A stretch of DNA of 64,000 nt from Larimichthys crocea (Eukaryota > Chordata > Actinopteri > Sciaenidae), in NCBI RefSeq assembly GCF_000972845.2, contig NC_040032.1, positions 9,017,324 through 9,081,323 on the forward strand. Direction: 5' to 3'. The notes beneath the pieces are model-generated. The model worked only from the letters and a program-made list of their open reading frames with translations. It did not search any database and was not told where the DNA came from. This document shows, in pieces, positions 1 to 12,598 of this stretch (position 1 is the stretch's first letter; the number at the start of each line of letters is the position of its first letter). Both the position numbers and the translations under genes were made by a program.

Positions 1-5
1 TTCAG

Positions 6-2348
6 GTCCGTGGCTCAGGCGCTGAAGACGGGCAAACCCGTCAAACCCGAGCATTTCAGTGAGGTCACGCTGTACTTCAGCGACATCGTGGGCTTCACCA
101 CCATCTCGGCTCTCAGCGACCCCATCGAGGTGGTCGACTTCCTCAACGACCTCTACACGCTCTTCGATGCCGTCATCGGACTGCACGACGTCTACAAGGT
201 GAGTGATCGCATCACAACCGCCTCGTGGTGGTTTACTGTAGATATTTGTCACAATTAGACAAACCTCATAAAGTTTCATCTGTTCCTGCTCCTGAACTTT
301 GGATAAAATATTCCCACCTCATTTTCATATATATAATCCACCTCCACCTTCGTGCATGTGTGCATCGAACTCTTATTTTTCTGGTATCCAGGTGGAAACT
401 ATCGGAGATGCCTACATGGTAGCCTCAGGCGTCCCCGCTAGAAACGGCAACCGCCATGCAGCTGAGATGGCCAACATGTCTCTGGACATCCTGCACTGCA
501 TCGGGACCTTCAAGATAAGGCACATGCCTGATTTCAAAATCAGGATCCGTATCGGCCTTCACTCCGGTGAGCTCGTCCTCCCCCGCGTTGCGATCTAAAC
601 ATCGAGATGTAAAAAGTGACATTTCATCACGTGTGTGAAGTGTTGAAGCATGAAATAAAAAACTGAGTGAATCAAAGTTCAAGCAACACGAACGCAAGCT
701 GCTAAGTCAGGGAGGTATTTTTACCTCCTGATCCTCGTCTGGATCTTATTCCTGGAGGAGTGAAACTCTATCCACTTAGAGCGCTGTCATCCAATTAACA
801 TGCTGCATACTTTGGTTTCTAACTGAATTTATTCATGCATCAGAGGAAGAAGTGCACAGCTTTAATAATATACATTTAGAAAACAACTGTGCACATGTAA
901 GAGACGGGGACACACTCGTCTAACGCCTCCACCCTCATGCTCTGTTTGCAGGTCCGGTCGTAGCAGGAGTCGTGGGTCTTACGATGCCTCGGTACTGTCT
1001 GTTTGGAGACACGGTCAACACAGCATCTCGGATGGAGAGCACGGCGTTGCGTGAGTGTCTCGTGTATCACTCGACAAACCGCAAAGATCTCCTCTTCTTT
1101 TTTTCACATGGTGGTTGAGTGGACAGGTGTAGTTTGTGTGCACGCTGCTCGAGACTAAACAGGCTTTAAAGTGAGCAGTCCTCTTTAATCCTTTAAGACT
1201 ATCAGCAGAATTAGAGGCCGGGTTTCGGAGTAAATGTCGTCAGTAACCGAGTTCGCCTTAGTTACCCTCTGCATGCAAGAAAAATCACGAATAAACTGAA
1301 GAACTGATTCTTGATTCTTGGAGACTGTGTCGAGTCTCTCATGATTTTAAGCTGTAGAAAAATCCTCTGAGCAACGGTGAAAGATTTATCTGTGTGAGGA
1401 GCAACGAGCTGCGATGAACAGCTCATGCTGAATGTTGAATATCAGTTTAAACCAAGTGGAAACCTCCGTCTGCATAAAGTGAAGCTAAAACCTGCAGTTC
1501 CTGTAACGTCCACCTGAGGCTGGCTCCAGAAGTGAGTCAGTCTCCATAAGTCCCCATGTCCAAATGTCCAACTTCACAGCAGAAATAAACATGTTTACAG
1601 CCTGGTACAAAAAACAGTTTTGGTCTCTGAAAACTAAAATATTTAGAACACTGATCGAAGAGAAACATGACAAGAGGACATGAGCTGTTTATTTTTAATC
1701 TATTTAAAAAGAATAATATAATAATAATAATAACGCTGCAGGAGCTTTCAGGGGATTTCATGCATGAATATACTCGATGATGAGTGGTCTACTGCCACCT
1801 GGTGGCTCAACACCAAAACCACAGTCTGAATCATTCTAGTCAAGGTGAGCTCAGGTGAGTTGTGACGTGCATCTGACTTTCTTCATTTGCTGCCTCAGCT
1901 TACAGAATCCACGTCAACCAAACCACGGTGGATCTCCTGAACAGCCTGAAGCTCGGATACAAGATTAATCTCCGAGGACTGATCGAGTTAAAGGTGAGAC
2001 AACAAACACAGAAGACGTGCGGCGTGTCTGCAGGTGTTTGAATGAACACTAACCATGATTCATGATTCACTCTTCAGGGGAAAGGCATTGAGAACACGTA
2101 CTGGTTGGTTGGAAGGGAGGATTTCAACAAGCCTCTGCCTACACCTCTCGACCTTCATGGGTAAGAGTTCTGGTTCCTCCTTCACTCATCATGAATCATC
2201 TTTACATTCACACTGAACGATTTCAGACGTACGGCTCATTAAAATCTGTATTTCCTGTCACAGGGGAAGCAACCATGGCATCAGTTTAGACGAGATTCCT
2301 GAAGACAGAAGACAAAAGTTCCTGGATCGACAGAAGAGATTAGGCTAG
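6..2348 (+). CDS. gucy2d: Retinal guanylyl cyclase, catalytic domain and C-terminus (5'-partial)
   Basis: Membrane guanylyl cyclase of photoreceptors that makes cGMP from GTP to restore the dark state. Only the 3' end is in the window. Exons by GT-AG sites and frame: 6-198, 392-566, 952-1050, 1899-1993, 2078-2160, 2264-2348 (TAG at 2346-2348), about 242 residues. The reading frame is continuous across all five introns. The class III cyclase core is visible: [11 protein letters not shown] (metal-binding Asp), [47 protein letters not shown]. The tail runs [14 protein letters not shown] then [11 protein letters not shown], which resembles human GUCY2D closely and GUCY2F less. The extracellular, membrane, kinase-like and dimerisation parts lie upstream of base 1. 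The exact teleost paralog is not settled; the family is certain. Confidence 0.93.
1492..1629 (+). repeat. Dispersed repeat, copy 1 (gucy2d intron)
   Basis: About 135-bp module beginning CTGCAGTTCCTGTAACGTCC and containing AAACATGTTTACAGCCTGGT. Near-identical copies occur at 13905, 18997, and inverted at 5598, 31517 and 57180, with a fragment at 12238. It lies inside the intron between exons 952-1050 and 1899-1993. Its class (SINE or non-autonomous DNA element) cannot be told from the sequence. Confidence 0.85.
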
Positions 2349-2389
2349 CTCGTTTTGTTTTTGTTTCTTTGTTTCCCACAAAGAAAATG

Positions 2390-2438
2390 AGATTTTTCAG
2401 ATTTTTCAGATTTTTCAGATTTTTCAGATTTTTCAGAA
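2390..2438 (+). repeat. 9-bp tandem repeat (AGATTTTTC), about five copies
   Basis: Five near-perfect copies of AGATTTTTC follow the gucy2d stop codon by about 45 bases, inside the likely 3' UTR. Apparent ORFs with FFRFFRFFR or LKNLKNLKN repeats are translations of this array and not proteins. Confidence 0.85.
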
Positions 2439-3348
2439 TACAGAGAGAGACGTGTGAATGCAAAGCTGAACTCTGCAACATCATCGATGCAAAATTGAAC
2501 CACGAAGAGGCGACTGCTCGATATCTGTTCAAGGTGTTTTTTATACAGGCAGAATAATACACAAGAAGGGATTATGACACGTGTAATACTTCATGTACTG
2601 TATGTATTTGTACTGACGTGTGTGTCAGGTGTAACAGGGTCGACGCTTAAAACACCCGATAGGTCAGTCAGGGTCGAGAGCTCAGGTAACAGTGTCACTG
2701 ACTCGTCACACATTTGATAAATGAAGCCAAAATACGTCAGACTGAGCATCTGGACTGTTTGTTTAATATCATATTTAATTATTAATCTAGGAAACAGAAT
2801 ATCTTTTTCACTACAGTAGGCCTGTTTGAGTTGATTTGATCGATCTGAAGACAGGAACAGGCTCACATGATACTCTGTGGAAGCTGCAGGATGTTTCTGT
2901 TACGATGCGACACACAGTGTGTATTGTTTTTTAATGATGTGTGTATTGTTTCTAACGTCATGCTGACATCTTCGACCAAAACATGCAAACGAGACCCGAA
3001 ACTACGACGAACAGCAGCGCGGCCTATTACTGAAGACATGCAGCGTGCACGGCTGGACGAACTGTGCAGCGTGTTGTGTTCAGGGTCTGCTCTGTGCAGG
3101 ATGATCATCTCCAATAATGATCGAATGTCTGAAGGTCCTCGGACATGTTCACTCTCATGTCCAGTGAATCTTACACAACATGTGGGCGTCCAAAAAGGAG
3201 AGGACAACATCTTCTTTGGCCTCAATGTGTGTGTGTATATACTGTAAATGTGTACATAGTAGTTTGTGATCCACACTCAGTCTGTCTGCTGCAGTCCTCG
3301 TGTCGAGCAACAATAGGCAGCGATGTGATTTTAAAAACTGACCGCTGA

Positions 3349-3392
<44 letters not shown>
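3349..3392 (+). repeat. (CA)n microsatellite
   Basis: An uninterrupted run of about 22 CA dinucleotides, in the distal part of the gucy2d 3' UTR. Confidence 0.95.
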
Positions 3393-3393
<1 letters not shown>

Positions 3394-3775
3394 GACTTGT
3401 CACAGCAGCTCAGCGTCCACACACACACAAACGGACATGTGATGGGTTGATTATCAGGTTGCGTGTGGTGTAGTCTTTCACACCGTTAAGAGTTTAGCAG
3501 CAGAGAGGAAACGTAGGCCTGAATGAAAACATGGAGAGAAGCTGTGGATGGAAGAACAACACGAGTTATTCCAGTATCAGTAGGAAAACTTTTTAGATTT
3601 TTAAATCCATTTTTGCCAAATAGATTCGTCTCATCCAAACTGAATGAAGTGTACTGTTCTGCAAAGTGAGCTCAATGTCTCTGTAAATAAATTCTGGTTT
3701 TAGTGACGACTGTGTCTCTGTGTTCGTCTCATCGCCTGAAATAAACGACAGGTTCAATAAAGGTAATTAAATCAC

Positions 3776-5464
3776 ACTGTAAAATGACAGAGGAGCCATT
3801 TACGGCTTGATGTTTTTAAGTTAGTGGCTTTCATCCGTCAAATCTGATTCATACTTTTAATTTACAACGAGCTGTCGAGGTTTGAAATATCAGTTTTGTA
3901 AATGGACAGACCATTACAAAGGACTTGGCAACCAGAGGTGACGTTTAAAGTAGAACTCCGCTCGCTAATGGAGAAGAGACTCTTACCTCAGCGCTTCACC
4001 ATAAATCTGCGAGCAGGTCTCGGCTAACGAGCTTTGGGCTGCTGGTCCAATGAAAGTGTGACGAGCTTTACATAATGCAACGTGTGTGCAACACGCTGCA
4101 CATCAGGAACAAACAGAGTGTTTCTGAGAATCCTGAAAATCTGAGTCATGATTTACAAAACTGAGGGATTAAAAATGACTCCAGAGAATCTTTGAATGTC
4201 ACTGCAGAATAAAATATAGAAGATGAAAATGTTAAATCAGACTGAGACGAAGAAAAACACAAACTAAACTAAAATGATCTTTAAATTAACAACCAAACTG
4301 TTTTTATTTTAAGTCTGAGGCCAATAAATTCTGATCTTTCCTGATATTATTAAAATCTCTTACTAATATCATGTTTACAGTATTTTTCCACTTTTTTTTA
4401 AATTGCATACAAAAAAATGTTCTTTGTAATTTTAAGGTAAATCTTATTAGTTTTATATGAATGTGTCAAAACTCTGTAACCTCATTTATTGTTGATGTTT
4501 GTGTGATTGTAAAATTACAGATATTATCTGTAAATGTTGTTTTAAGTCAGTTACAGCACGGCCCCCTGAAATTATTATTATTATTATGTGTGCAGTATGT
4601 TTTCTGCTTTCATGCAAAATGTAAAATCACAACAATGATCTGTAATTTTAATGTTTTGGATTTAAATGTTTTCAAATGAATCTGTGAAGTATTTCTCTGT
4701 AAAACTGAAAAAGTCTTTTTGAATTATGATGTTTCACTTTTTAATTTCTCGGCTCCTGATTGGCTGCTGACAGTTATGAGGCTGGTTTTTGTTTCAGTGC
4801 CCTGAGGACAGTGTCAGCTCAAAGTGATCCTCATGTGCGGCTGACAGAGGCTGCAGTGAGGACGCTCTGACAGGTTTGCTATGTCCAAACCTTTGTTGGC
4901 ACTTTGTGCTGCAGCCACACACACACTGTTTGAATCTGCAGGACGTGGACGTGGACACACTCTGTCTGTCTTCATGTCTCAACATTTAAAAACATGTGTT
5001 TGTCTACCTGCTGCAGGTCAGGCGTTAGAGGTCACAGTGTTTACCTGCATTAAGGTGTCATCACCTGTCACTGTGACGTCACGTGATCTCTGTGATCTGC
5101 TTCTTCTTCTTCTGCAGTTTCTTTTTCCTGCAGCCTTCAGTCAGAGAGCCTAAAATAAAGAGCTCCTCCAAAATAAAAGCTGGATTTCTGGTCCTCTGCT
5201 GAACACCGTGTTCCTCTGCGCACCTCATCAGTCCTGGAGCCCCCTCCACCCATCCCCGCCCCCCCTGGCATTTGACTGGCACCGGCTCGGAGGTGCCAGT
5301 CAAATGCAGAAACCGAGTCAAGTCAGCCAGCAGAACCAGAGTAGGACCGGAAACTGAGCAGACCGGCTTTCACAATAAAAGCATACTAGGTTGAAAACAA
5401 AACAGAATGGACAGTCAGAAACTTTATGATGCTGTTTGAGCCACGAGACGATTTGAATTATATT
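3776..5464. other. Intergenic, no gene seen
   Basis: A/T-rich sequence between gucy2d and the IRS promoter. Open frames are short and have no recognisable family features. A 19-base inverted repeat around 5269-5305 (TTTGACTGGCACC versus GGTGCCAGTCAAA) could form a hairpin with an 11-base loop. I see nothing else. Confidence 0.5.
5265..5306. repeat. Short perfect inverted repeat (hairpin)
   Basis: GCATTTGACTGGCACC pairs with GGTGCCAGTCAAATGC across a loop of about ten bases (CGGCTCGGA). This would be a stable 16-bp stem in DNA or RNA. It is about 0.9 kb upstream of the IRS start codon; no function is known to me. Confidence 0.75.
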
Positions 5465-5474
5465 TATTAACTAT

Positions 5475-5575
5475 GTCCCCGCAGACTGTCTAAAACCTGG
5501 ACGTAGTCTCTGAGACGTCCCCGCAGACTGTCTAAAACCTGGACGTAGTCTCCGTGACGTCCCCACAGACTGACT
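5475..5575 (+). repeat. About 48-bp tandem repeat, two full copies plus a partial
   Basis: GTCCCCGCAGACTGTCTAAA starts two adjacent copies near 5476 and 5517, and a third partial copy (GTCCCCACAGACTG) follows. The array directly abuts an inverted copy of the dispersed repeat at 5598. Confidence 0.75.
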
Positions 5576-5597
5576 ATAGTCCAGTATAAACTGACTA

Positions 5598-5732
5598 GAC
5601 CAAAACTGTTTTTTGTACCAGGCTGTAAACATGTTTATTTCTGCTGTAAAGTTGGACATTAGGACATGGGGACTTATGGAGACTGACTCACTTCTGGAGC
5701 CAGCCTCTGGTGGACGTTAGAGGAACTGCAGG
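5598..5732 (-). repeat. Dispersed repeat, copy 2 (inverted)
   Basis: Reverse complement of the module at 1492-1629: CAAAACTGTTTTTTGTACCA at its left, GAGGAACTGCAG at its right. It lies about 0.5 kb upstream of the IRS start codon. Confidence 0.85.
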
Positions 5733-5799
5733 TTGTGTTTTCACTGGTTGGTGTTGGGCTGTTTTGTACTCTGTGCCATTATTTTGAAACTCTTGAGCG

Positions 5800-6212
5800 G
5801 AAGTCGGCGCTTCCCTCCCTGTCTTGACGGTGGACATGGACTGACTGTGGCAAACCTCAGACAGGTGGAGGAGACGTCCTTAAGCAGCTGAACTGCACCG
5901 CGGGTCGGACTGGGTCGTGCCGGACTGGGCTGGGCTGCAGGACGCGCAGCGGTGGACGCTGCGCTCGGTGCGCGGTGCTCGGTGCGCGGCGGCTCCTCTC
6001 GGCAGCTGCTGGATCTCCCCCCAAAAACCCAGAAAACCCGAACCATGGTCTGGCTGATCTGAGCATCCTGAGCTGAATCCCCGCACACATGCTGCTGCTG
6101 GACTCACGGTGGACGCGGGGCGGACGCGGGGATCCACATGCGATGGATTAGACGCGCTCGGATCTTTATTCCCTGATTCTCGGCTCCGTGTGTTTCTCCT
6201 CCTGCCTCGGCC
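5800..6212 (+). promoter_or_regulatory. GC-rich IRS promoter / 5' UTR
   Basis: Sharp rise in G+C and CpG relative to the preceding A/T-rich DNA, running straight into the IRS ATG at 6213. This fits a CpG-island promoter with 5' UTR. No TATA box stands out and the transcription start cannot be placed. Frames on the minus strand here are by-products of the GC bias. Confidence 0.5.
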
Positions 6213-6580
6213 ATGGAGCACCAGGCAGCCGAGCCGCAGAACTATGAAGACGTACAGAAGAGCGGATACCTCCGCAAGCATAAATCAATGCACCGGCGGT
6301 TCTTCGTGCTGAGGGCGGCCTCGGAGCACGGTCCGGCTCGGCTCGAGTACTACGAGAACGAGAAGAAATTCCGCAGTAAATCACCTGTGCCCAAGAAAGT
6401 CCTGAACCTGGAGACCTGCTTCAACATCAACAAGCGTGCGGATTCCAAGAACAAGCACATGATCGTGCTCTACACCCGCAGCGAGAGCTTTGCCATCGCT
6501 GCGGACAGCGAGGAGGTCCAGAACGAGTGGTACCAGGCGATGCTGGACCTCCAGTGCAACTGTAAGACATGATGAGGAGG

Positions 6581-6617
<37 letters not shown>

Positions 6618-6658
6618 GTGCATCAGGCCTGTATCCTGCCCCGGAGGCTGTTTGTTCT

Positions 6659-6708
<50 letters not shown>

Positions 6709-6776
6709 TTGTGGCTCGACCATCCCTGATTGTTGCAGCTCGAGCTGCTGCAGCTTTGCACGTTTTAATGAAGAAT

Positions 6777-6840
<64 letters not shown>

Positions 6841-6897
6841 GCTCACACCAATCCGCGTTAAAAATCATTTTCTGCATCATCTGATGCGTCAGATTAA

Positions 6898-6957
<60 letters not shown>

Positions 6958-7450
6958 TCACGTTCACCGGAGCTCGCGCCTCTTTTTTTTTTTTTTTTTT
7001 TCTGTTTCTGCACATTTGCAAACGGCGCTGCGCTCGTGCATGGCGCAGTGTGGGCATATAGCAACCATCCGTCCGTGCATCATATGTGGCAGCCTATCGC
7101 CGCGCGCTCCGCCGTGTTTTTGTTTTTCTGCAGCTCGAGCTGCTGCTGGGAGGAGGAGGAGGAGGAGGAGGAGGAGGACTGACGGCTTTCTGCTGCTTCT
7201 CCTCGTGTTTACGTTATTTCTCCTTATGCTGGAGCTGAAGCTGAAGCTGCACACCTCCTCCACCTCCTCCACCTCCTCCTCCTCCTCCCTTTACATTCAG
7301 TGATGGGGGCTTACCCAGCTTCACTGTTGTCATGTTGTGGAACCTTAAATAGATCCACAGGAGAGGACAGAGCTCCATTTTACTGAGAATAAAAACTGGA
7401 TTGTTGCACGATGACACATTGTGCTATATAGATATTATATATATATATAA

Positions 7451-7491
<41 letters not shown>

Positions 7492-10400
7492 GCCTGCAGC
7501 TGTCAAAAAACCCCATAATTAATTCCAAATTAATTATAAATCATGTGGTGTAATTGGCTTTCATGATGCATTATTTCACAGCAGACGTGTTCTTCACCTC
7601 CTCAACATTTAATAAATTATAAAGCTGCATCTTAAAAGTGATGCTGATGAATTTAGCTGCAGCACGGCTGAATATTATTTATGAGTTTTTGTGGCTTTGA
7701 TTGTTTGTTTTATGCAGATTTGATTAAACATGAATGGTGTGTTCACGTTCTTTCTTTGCTGTTTTCCAGGTAAGACCCCTGAAGATTACGGCAGCAGCGG
7801 CGAGTGTAGCTCTCCGTCTCCGGTTCCGACCTTCAAGGAAGTGTGGCAGGTCAAGGTTTGGCCCAAAGGTCTCGGTCACGCCAGGAACCTGGTGGGCATC
7901 TACCGGCTGTGCCTAACGGACAAGACGGTCAACTTTGTCAAACTCAACTCGGACGTGGCGGCGGTGGTGCTGCAGCTGATGAATGTTCGCAGGTGCGGTC
8001 ATTCTGAGAATTTCTTCTTCATCGAGGTGGGCCGTTCTGCGATCACTGGGCCCGGAGAGTTCTGGATGCAGGTGGATGACTCTGTGGTGGCTCAGAACAT
8101 GCACGAGACCCTGCTGGAGGCCATGAAGGCGCTGAGCGAGGAGTTCCGTCAGCGCAGTAAGTCTCAGTCCGTGGGGACGTCGTGCGGAGGAGGTACCGCT
8201 TCGAACCCCATCAGCGTCCCGAGCCGCCGTCATCATCCGAATCTGCCACCGAGTCAGGTGGGCTTCTCCAGACGAGCCCGCACAGAGACTCCCGGAGGAG
8301 GCAGCAGCACAAGCACGTCACCCACCTCACGCCACGGATTCCCGAGGGCACGAACCGCCAGCATCGGGGCCAGGTCGGAGGAGAGCGGAGCAAGCGCCAA
8401 AGGGACATGGGCGAGCTCGAGCCCGAGTCTCAACGGTTCCTGCTCAACTACGCCGACACTGAGGCCCAAGCCCACCAGGGCCCCGACTCCGGCTAAGATT
8501 ACCCTCAGCCTTGCACGGTACACGCCTAACCCCGCTCCGTCTCCTGCACCGAGCCTGTCCTCCAGCTCTGGTCACGGCTCAGAGTGTGGTTTGGTTGGGG
8601 CGGCGGTTGGAGGCATGACGATCTGCTCCTATCCTCGTGTTTCTCAGAGAGTTTCAGTTTCAGGTTCACCGAGCGACTACGGCTCCTCAGATGAGTACGG
8701 CTCCAGCCCCGGGGAGCACTCCCTGCTCGTACCCAGCCTGTCCGGACATCACGTCCATGGAGAAGGTTCCTCCAGCTACATAGTGATGGGTCAACGGGAG
8801 GGTCTCCTCGGGTCTCACCATCGCTCAAAAGGCCGACGGATCCTACGACGAGCGTCCAGTCGGGAATCCGAGGCGGAGCGCAGACTCTTGAGTAAGAGGG
8901 CCTCTTTGCCTTTGGCAGCCCACGAACGCCTGACCCCGCACAGAAAAGACGAAGACGACGAAGACGATGAAGAATACGCCATCATGTCGCAGAGTGCTAA
9001 CCGAGACAGAGCTGATCTGCACCACGGCTCAGGGGCTCTGGCTGTCGGGGGTGATGGAGTTGGTGACGGGAGGAAGAGGGCCGACAAAAGCCGAGGAGAC
9101 GTGGATGCAGGAGCAGCTGTGGACAGCGGTTACATGTCGATGTTGCCTGGAGTGACGTCTCCTCCTGTCTCACTCTCTCTCTCGATAGGTATGTCTGACA
9201 GCGCTGCTAAACCCGGGGCGGACGACGAGTACATGGCCATGACCCCCAACAACAGCGTGTCCCCGCCTCAGCACATCCGCCAGCCCAGCTCAGAGGGCTA
9301 CATGGTCATGTCTCCAAACAGCAGCAGCTCCTCAGACCTGCATGGACTGGGCATGTGGGACAGCAGGGCCAGCATGGAGAGCCGGGCTACCAGCGACTAC
9401 ATGAACATCTCGCCCGTCTGCAGCCGCTCCGCCTGCAGCACGCCGCCTTCCCACCCCGAGCAGCACCAGCTGCAACCAAAAATGTTCAACTCCTACTTCT
9501 CTCTGCCACGAGCTTATCAGCATACACTCTACACTCGCTTTGAGGAGGACTTAAACAAAGTAGAAGGAAAGAAGGACAGTGGAGGGCACGATAGTCCAGG
9601 ACGGGCAGGTGGAGTCGGATACAGCAAGAGAAACAAAATTGCGGCGGGCTCCGCGGGAGGCTGTCAGCTCTCCATGTCTTCCTCGTCTTTCTCCTCCAGC
9701 TCAGCCAGCAGCGAAAGCCTGGAAGACAAGTCCATGACGGCAGGGAGGGGGTTAAGTTTGTTACGAACTGGAGCCGAGTACAAGAGCGCAGGAACCTGCA
9801 CAAAGGACGGACGCCACCATCAGAAACGAGGATCCAGCAGTAAGAGCCCGAAGCAACAAAGGAGGGCCCGTCCCCTCAGCGCGTCCTCGGACATCACTAA
9901 AGCCAACACCCTGCCGCGGGTCAAGGAGAACCTGCTGCCGTCCGTGTCTCAGAACGTTGGTGAGTATGTCAGCATCGTGTACAAGGAGGACAACAAGTAC
10001 GACGGAGGCCGACGTGCGGGGTCCAAACATGGACAACCTGTGATCCATGGAACCCTCCGACCCGTGAACCAGCCGCTCCTCTGCCACGATAATCCTGCTA
10101 ACCTGCCCCGCAGCTTCTCGGCCCCGCTGTCCACCTCCGCCGAGTACGTCAGCATGGACTTAGGGAAGACCTCCACGCCCCTGACCTCTCTCAGATCCAC
10201 GTTCAGCACCCCCCAGGGCCCACCAGCTGTCGCCCCCAAAGCCCGCCATGAACACGGCACGTCCTCTCCTCTGGCAGCAGAGGGCAACGCCGGGTACAGA
10301 ACAAAAGCAAAGGTGGCAGCAATGCCGACAGACATGGACAACAAAGGTTCAGATCCCAGCATCTCAGCAAGACCTGCCATCCACCCTGGTCAGCCCTTAT

Positions 10401-12555
10401 CCCTGGAGCCGGAGACAGGCCTGGGCTTCTCCCCGGTCAAGTCCTTCCAGTCTCCTGAACGGAGCAGATTGGTCCGAGGTGACTCGCTCGGACGGCAGAG
10501 CCGCCGCTCAGAGACATTTAACTCACCTCCCTCCCTCCCGCGACACCCACCCTCTTCTACCTCCCTCTTCCCGGACGGCGGCCAGGCAGCGAGCCATCGG
10601 CACGGTTTGGACTGCTCACCGTGGGAGAACAGGCAGGCAGCTAGTTTATCGGCCACACCTCCACCACCACAAGCCTCCACCTCATCCGCTGAACAAGGCC
10701 TTAACTATATTGACCTTGACTTGGCCATTAAGGAGAGCCCTCAAGCTGGAGTGGAGCGTACCTCTGCCGCCTACAACATCGGAGGAAGCGCCATGGGCGG
10801 CAGCGCCGGCTCCAGCCTCAACACTTATGCCAGTATCGATTTCTATAAGTCAGAAGAACTGAGAGCACACCAGAGCAGCAGGAAGGATGGTCAAGGTAAG
10901 AGCTGTAGGGCCTGCAGAGCAGAAAATATCATTTTGTTAACGTGCAGAAAGGTTTCATGACATGCAGACGGCTGCAGTCTCTGTGGACACGTTCATTTAT
11001 TCTTTTAGAGCGTCGAGTGATTGGTGTCAGTTCACAACCAGAAGACCGTTAACGAGGGAGAGACCACGTCTGTGTTTGTCATGTGATTTATCAAAGTTAA
11101 GATTTAAAATATTTAAACAGAAGGATGTTTTAAGATGCGGCTCAAACGTTTACATTAATCCATTAATCTGATTAATCGACGTTACATCTGCCTGAATATC
11201 TCTGGGTTATAAAATGGAGATTTTTCACATTTTCTGTCTCGTTATAGACGAAATGATTAAAAGCTGAATGAAGAAATGAAGCTGCCTGATTGGCAGATAG
11301 TGGAAATAATCGTTAGCTGCGGCTCCTAATTATCATTCATTTTTAAAAAAACAGGTGAAAGGTGAAAGTCTCTAATTCCCGCTGATGTTTTTGTCTTTTC
11401 CTGTGCTGGGAATAATTCACAGACTGAACTCGTGTGGCTCTTTTCATCCTTTAACTGATGTTACCTTTGCTTCGAGCTGGAGGGCAGCACTGTGTTTCCC
11501 GCCTGTGGGTTGTCTGTAGAGTCTCTTATTATCACAAGTGGGTGTTCAGAGAGCAAAGCCAATTGATTTGTCTGCTGGTAATGAGCCATTTCGCATAAAT
11601 GGAGGTAGAGCGGACAGAACACGGGCCAGGTGTTTATGTCCGTGTGTGGGCGCTCACATGGCAGCTCTGCACGTTGAGCAGAGGACGATTATTTAACGTT
11701 AATGTCTGAGTTTATTTCTGATGGATCTGTGTGAGAGACGTCAAGACATGGAAGCTGCAGGAGGCGGCGTGTTAAAATGTAAATATCCAGGTGAATATTA
11801 ATCAGAGGACGAAATGCAACAAACAACTCGTGCACCTCGTTTATTCAGAGCAGCTCCAACATTTGCATGATTGATTCATCTGATGCTGTTCGATCCCGAC
11901 ATGTACAATCACAATAATTGCCTAATTATTTAAATTGCGTTGGTTTATTCCTGCTATTTAAAATGCACAGACTCATTTTTCACACTCAGATTAATGTTTG
12001 AACTCGCCTCGCCTCCTATAGGCTGCACGCAGAGTTTATCCTGAGGAGCAGCAGCCTCCTGATCACGTGAAGCTGCAGCTCATCAAAACCTCCAATAAAC
12101 AAAAAGTCCAATTATTGAGCTGAGATCACGTCACACGCCTTAAATCTTTATTTAAATATCTGAATCAGATGAAGACGTTTCATGTTAATCAGGTTTAAAT
12201 TAATCTGCAACCAGTTTGATAATTATTAATCACAGAGCTGCAGTTCCTCTGACGTCCACTTGAGGCTGGCTCCAGAAGTGAGTCAGTCTCCATGACCGTT
12301 CACCTGATCACAGGTCAGTGTGGCATCACCAGGATTTAACAGATGTTAGTTTATCAGGAGACGATCGTCAGTCCAGATGTTTTGCTGCTCTCAGTCTTTA
12401 ATTTGCTGACACGGTCAGGACTGTGAACTTTGAGTCGCTCGTTAGAACCTGACGAGTCCGACGCCAACGCAGACACAAAATATTGACGTCTGCATGAGAC
12501 GCAATCAGAAAATCCTTCGTGGAAGATCCTGCGTCATGTGATGTTTACCCAAACA

Positions 12556-12598
<43 letters not shown>

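Larger units (their letters stand above)
2349..3761 (+). other. gucy2d probable 3' UTR with poly(A) signals
   Basis: No coding exon is supported here. AATAAA hexamers occur at 3686-3691, 3740-3745 and 3756-3761, so cleavage shortly after about 3775 is likely. The stretch holds a five-copy 9-bp tandem repeat near 2390-2438 and a CA tract at 3349-3392. The UTR end is inferred from the signals only. Confidence 0.5.
6562..7769 (+). other. IRS intron 1, rich in dinucleotide repeats
   Basis: Donor GTAAGA at 6562 and acceptor TTTTCCAG ending at 7769. It holds TG tracts at 6583-6614, 6779-6836 and 6901-6956, a CA tract at 6661-6706, T18 near 6984, GGA and CTC triplet runs around 7149-7290, and an AT tract near 7426-7487. 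Cysteine/valine-rich or histidine/threonine-rich frames here are repeat translations. Confidence 0.9.

Noticed and set aside
6427..7303. Frames of 80-244 codons with CVCVCV or HTHTHT runs
   Set aside because: Translations of TG/CA microsatellites in IRS intron 1.
7730..7769. ATG at 7730 as the start of the long IRS frame
   Set aside because: It lies in intron 1 before a clear acceptor; the PH exon at 6213-6561 joins in frame at 7770 and supplies the expected N-terminus.
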